From: Limnospira sp050045915
GTDB lineage: Bacteria > Cyanobacteriota > Cyanobacteriia > Cyanobacteriales > Microcoleaceae
Length of the DNA: 64,000 nucleotides
Reading direction: 5' to 3'
Assembly: GCA_050045915.1 (NCBI GenBank)
Contig: JBNGCR010000007.1
Span: 6,906-70,905, forward strand
Part shown: piece by piece, positions 62,655-64,000 of the stretch
Numbering within the stretch: position 1 is the first letter of the stretch
Layout of the letters: each line of letters begins with the position of its first letter
The notes under the pieces: model-generated
Databases searched by the model: none
What the model saw: only the letters and a program-made list of their open reading frames with translations
What the model was told of the DNA's origin: nothing
Translations under genes and position numbers: made by a program

Positions 62655-62951
62655 ATGTTTTCCCAAGTTTATTACTTACTCCGTTCTAAACAAGACGGCC
62701 AATATGTCGCCGCCCATCCCGACCCCGACAAGCCCCAAGGCTACCTGCTGCTCTTTTCTGAACATTTCGACGCCCTCAGCTATCTGAACAAACACGGCGA
62801 AGAAGTCCGCGACCAATTTACGGTCGAATCCATACCCGGTTCCCAACTCAAAGCTATCCTGCAACGGTGGGGATTCGGGGGGATCGGAATGGTCAAAGAT
62901 CCGATGATTCCGAGGGTCGAGTTTTTGGCGGTGCGATCGCCGTCGGAATGA
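62655..62951 (+). CDS. Conserved hypothetical protein (98 residues)
   Basis: From ATG 62655: MFSQVYYLLRSKQDGQYVAA, LLFSEHFDALSYLNKHGEEV, then a helical part. No known motif, signal or helix. It looks like a small cytosolic protein found in several cyanobacteria; I do not recognise a function. Upstream in-frame residues from 62598 are repeat-derived. Confidence 0.7.
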   Translation: MFSQVYYLLRSKQDGQYVAAHPDPDKPQGYLLLFSEHFDALSYLNKHGEEVRDQFTVESIPGSQLKAILQRWGFGGIGMVKDPMIPRVEFLAVRSPSE

Positions 62952-62973
62952 TCCCCCCCAGCCCCCCTTGGCA

Positions 62974-63072
62974 ATATCAGATCCGGTTTTTTGACCGCAA
63001 AACCTTCCCAATCATCTGAAGCGGTTTGGATATCCAACCCGTTTTTTCCGAGCATTCAACCGGATTTGATAT
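62974..63072 (+). mobile_element. Family A inverted-repeat element, short form
   Basis: ATATCAGATCCGGTTTTTTG at the left, ATTCAACCGGATTTGATAT at the right, GGATATCC in the interior. It splits what looks like a CCCCCCTTGGC/AAGGGGGGAG hairpin sequence around it (GCCCCCCTTGGCA before, TAAGGGGGGAGCC after), suggesting insertion into another repeat. Confidence 0.7.
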
Positions 63073-63094
63073 AAGGGGGGAGCCGGAATCAAAG

Positions 63095-63140
63095 TCCCCC
63101 TTTTTAAGGGGGATTTAGGGGGATCTTCCGTATCTCATCC
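63095..63140 (+). repeat. Dispersed repeat family C, copy 3
   Basis: AAGTCCCCCTTTTTAAGGGG, GATTTAGGGGGATC, TTCCGTATCTCAT. Same unit as at 12077 and 34172. It ends about 30 bases before the HD gene start. Confidence 0.7.
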
Positions 63141-63171
63141 GATCGCAAACCGCCATATCTCTAGCTAGAAA

Positions 63172-63735
63172 ATGCAAGACTCAGATATTCTCAACTTATT
63201 TTTTGAATGGGGACAGCTCCGACGCATCCATCACGAAGGCTGGAAAGTCATCGGCGTCACCCACCCCGAAAGTGTGGCGGAACACAACCTCAGAGCCGCG
63301 CAAATCGGTTTTATATTGGCAAAACTCGAAAACTATCCGAATCCCTACGAAGTCTGTACGATGGTCGTTTTCCACGATATTGGAGAGGCGAGGATCGGGG
63401 ACATTCACAAACTCGCTGCCCGCTATATTCGAGCAGATGAGGAGGGGGCGACTCGGGAACAGTTGGCGCCATTACAAGCAATTGGAGAGGATATTTTTCG
63501 GCTATGGTCGCAGGTGGAATATCCGAATAATCAAGCGGGTGCGATCGCCAAAGATGCGGATTTGCTCGAACAGGCGGTCATGGCGAAAGAATACATCGAT
63601 CGCGGGTACGAAGCCGCCCAACATTGGATCGACAATATTGCAAAAGCCCTGCAAACGGAGACGGCAAAACGGCTGTTGGAAACCTTGAAACGGACGAAAT
63701 CTTACCAGTGGTGTCTGAGCAAAAAAGGGGATTAG
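63172..63735 (+). CDS. HD-domain hydrolase (YfbR-like)
   Basis: A 187-residue protein. The HD-fold metal ligands are His in SVAEHNLRAA, the HD pair in VVFHDIGEARIGDIHKL, and Asp in AIAKDADLLEQA. This pattern matches the 5'-deoxynucleotidase YfbR/YGK1 group that releases phosphate from dNMPs. Substrate is inferred. The final ATG-start is at 63172. Confidence 0.88.
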   Translation: MQDSDILNLFFEWGQLRRIHHEGWKVIGVTHPESVAEHNLRAAQIGFILAKLENYPNPYEVCTMVVFHDIGEARIGDIHKLAARYIRADEEGATREQLAPLQAIGEDIFRLWSQVEYPNNQAGAIAKDADLLEQAVMAKEYIDRGYEAAQHWIDNIAKALQTETAKRLLETLKRTKSYQWCLSKKGD

Positions 63736-63773
63736 ATGATTGCTGAAAGCTGACTGGCGATCGCGATAGAAAG

Positions 63774-63798
63774 AAAAAAGGCACGGCAAAGCCATGCC
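63774..63798 (-). terminator. Rho-independent terminator, minus strand
   Basis: On the minus strand GGCATGGC-TTT-GCCGTGCC (one G-U pair) is followed by TTTTTTC. It would end transcripts coming from the tRNA side. Confidence 0.7.
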
Positions 63799-63857
63799 CT
63801 TCATTATTGAGTTCTATTGAAAGACCAAAACTCAATCCAACTCGGCGCCAACAGAGG

Positions 63858-63920
63858 TCACTCAAATTCCCAAACTTCATGGATTTCCATTTTTTTGTGG
63901 AAATTGAGAAGTTGGTGCAT
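63858..63920 (-). CDS. Very short ORF or C-terminal gene remnant
   Basis: ATG-start ORF of 20 codons, MHQLLNFHKKMEIHEVWEFE. The frame stays open upstream (CYVENGEMHQLL) into the tRNA with no ATG, GTG or TTG start. The composition is protein-like, a TATAAT lies at about 63946-63951 on the same strand, and a terminator follows. It may be a small gene with an unusual start, or a remnant. Confidence 0.3.
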   Translation of the reverse strand: MHQLLNFHKKMEIHEVWEFE

Positions 63921-63975
63921 CTCGCCATTTTCAACGTAGCAGCGAATTATAAGGATTTGATAAGACGAGAAAAAA

Positions 63976-64000
63976 TGGGGGCGGTGGGACTTGAACCCAC
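63976..64000 (-). tRNA. 3' end of a tRNA gene (cut by the window edge)
   Basis: On the minus strand GTGGG-TTCAAGT-CCCAC is a perfect T-arm (5-bp stem, 7-base loop), followed by CGCCCCC acceptor strand and discriminator A at 63976, then TTTTTT. The anticodon lies outside the window, so the isotype is unknown. Confidence 0.9.

Overview
The window is from a cyanobacterial chromosome, most likely a filamentous, non-heterocystous type; that finer placement is an inference. The evidence is the very frequent GCGATCGC (HIP1) octamer, an operon for light-independent chlorophyll synthesis (chlL and chlN with a DUF5331 gene between them), several families largely confined to cyanobacteria (DUF928, DUF3038, DUF4335), 4-Cys type Ser/Thr kinases, two-partner-secretion exoproteins, and many short heptamer and palindromic repeats between genes. 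It is a draft assembly: two 100-base N gaps lie in a tandem-repeat coding region.

Layout. 1-4.3 kb: carA, a STAS anti-sigma antagonist with an apparent ATT start, a frameshifted Mini-RNase III gene, rlmB and a DUF928 gene. 4.5-15 kb: a CHASE2-GGDEF-EAL enzyme, a PEP-CTERM metalloprotease, a filamentous-hemagglutinin-like exoprotein and a TPR-CHAT protease. 15.4-19.1 kb: chlL-DUF5331-chlN on the minus strand. 19.7-22.4 kb: the TpsB transporter and a second DUF928 gene, probably partners of the exoprotein. 22.6-29.6 kb: a propeller-transglutaminase protein, a 45-residue membrane protein, cysH, a tandemly duplicated structured element, a 2'-5' RNA ligase family protein, DUF4419, a hydrolase and infC. 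29.8-37.8 kb: a transporter-HEAT fusion with a cyclic-nucleotide-binding partner, a PD-(D/E)XK-like protein, prfC, a HEPN protein bounded by 91-bp direct repeats, and aqpZ. 38-46.9 kb: a repeat-rich spacer, pstS interrupted by an in-frame TGA, a Tat-exported carbonic anhydrase, a cytosine-deaminase-like gene with a duplicated tail, larC, tsaC, a small DNA-binding-like protein and a 4-Cys kinase. 47-48.3 kb: two paralogous 80-residue proteins of unknown family sharing one invariant core. 48.4-64 kb: a TPR-OGT-like glycosyltransferase, rpiA, an aldo/keto reductase, a Nudix-like protein, an RsbW-like kinase with a STAS-sugar transferase fusion, fmt, a DUF3038-DUF4335-OmpA operon, apt, a peptide ABC permease, an HD hydrolase and the 3' end of a tRNA.

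How genes work together. chlL and chlN encode two of the three subunits of dark-operative protochlorophyllide reductase. The exoprotein, TpsB, CHAT and DUF928 genes flank the chl operon on both sides and look like one cell-surface module. The STAS, RsbW and STAS-transferase genes are partner-switching components, the last tied to exopolysaccharide initiation.

The most unusual items are the small protein pair at 47.3-48.2 kb with near-identical core DNA and a structured leader, the duplicated hairpin element at 25.8-26.2 kb, and the two places where a copied 3' gene end brackets an accessory gene (prfC/HEPN and codA/carbonic anhydrase). A mobile-looking inverted-repeat family also occurs in at least five places, twice starting exactly at a stop codon.
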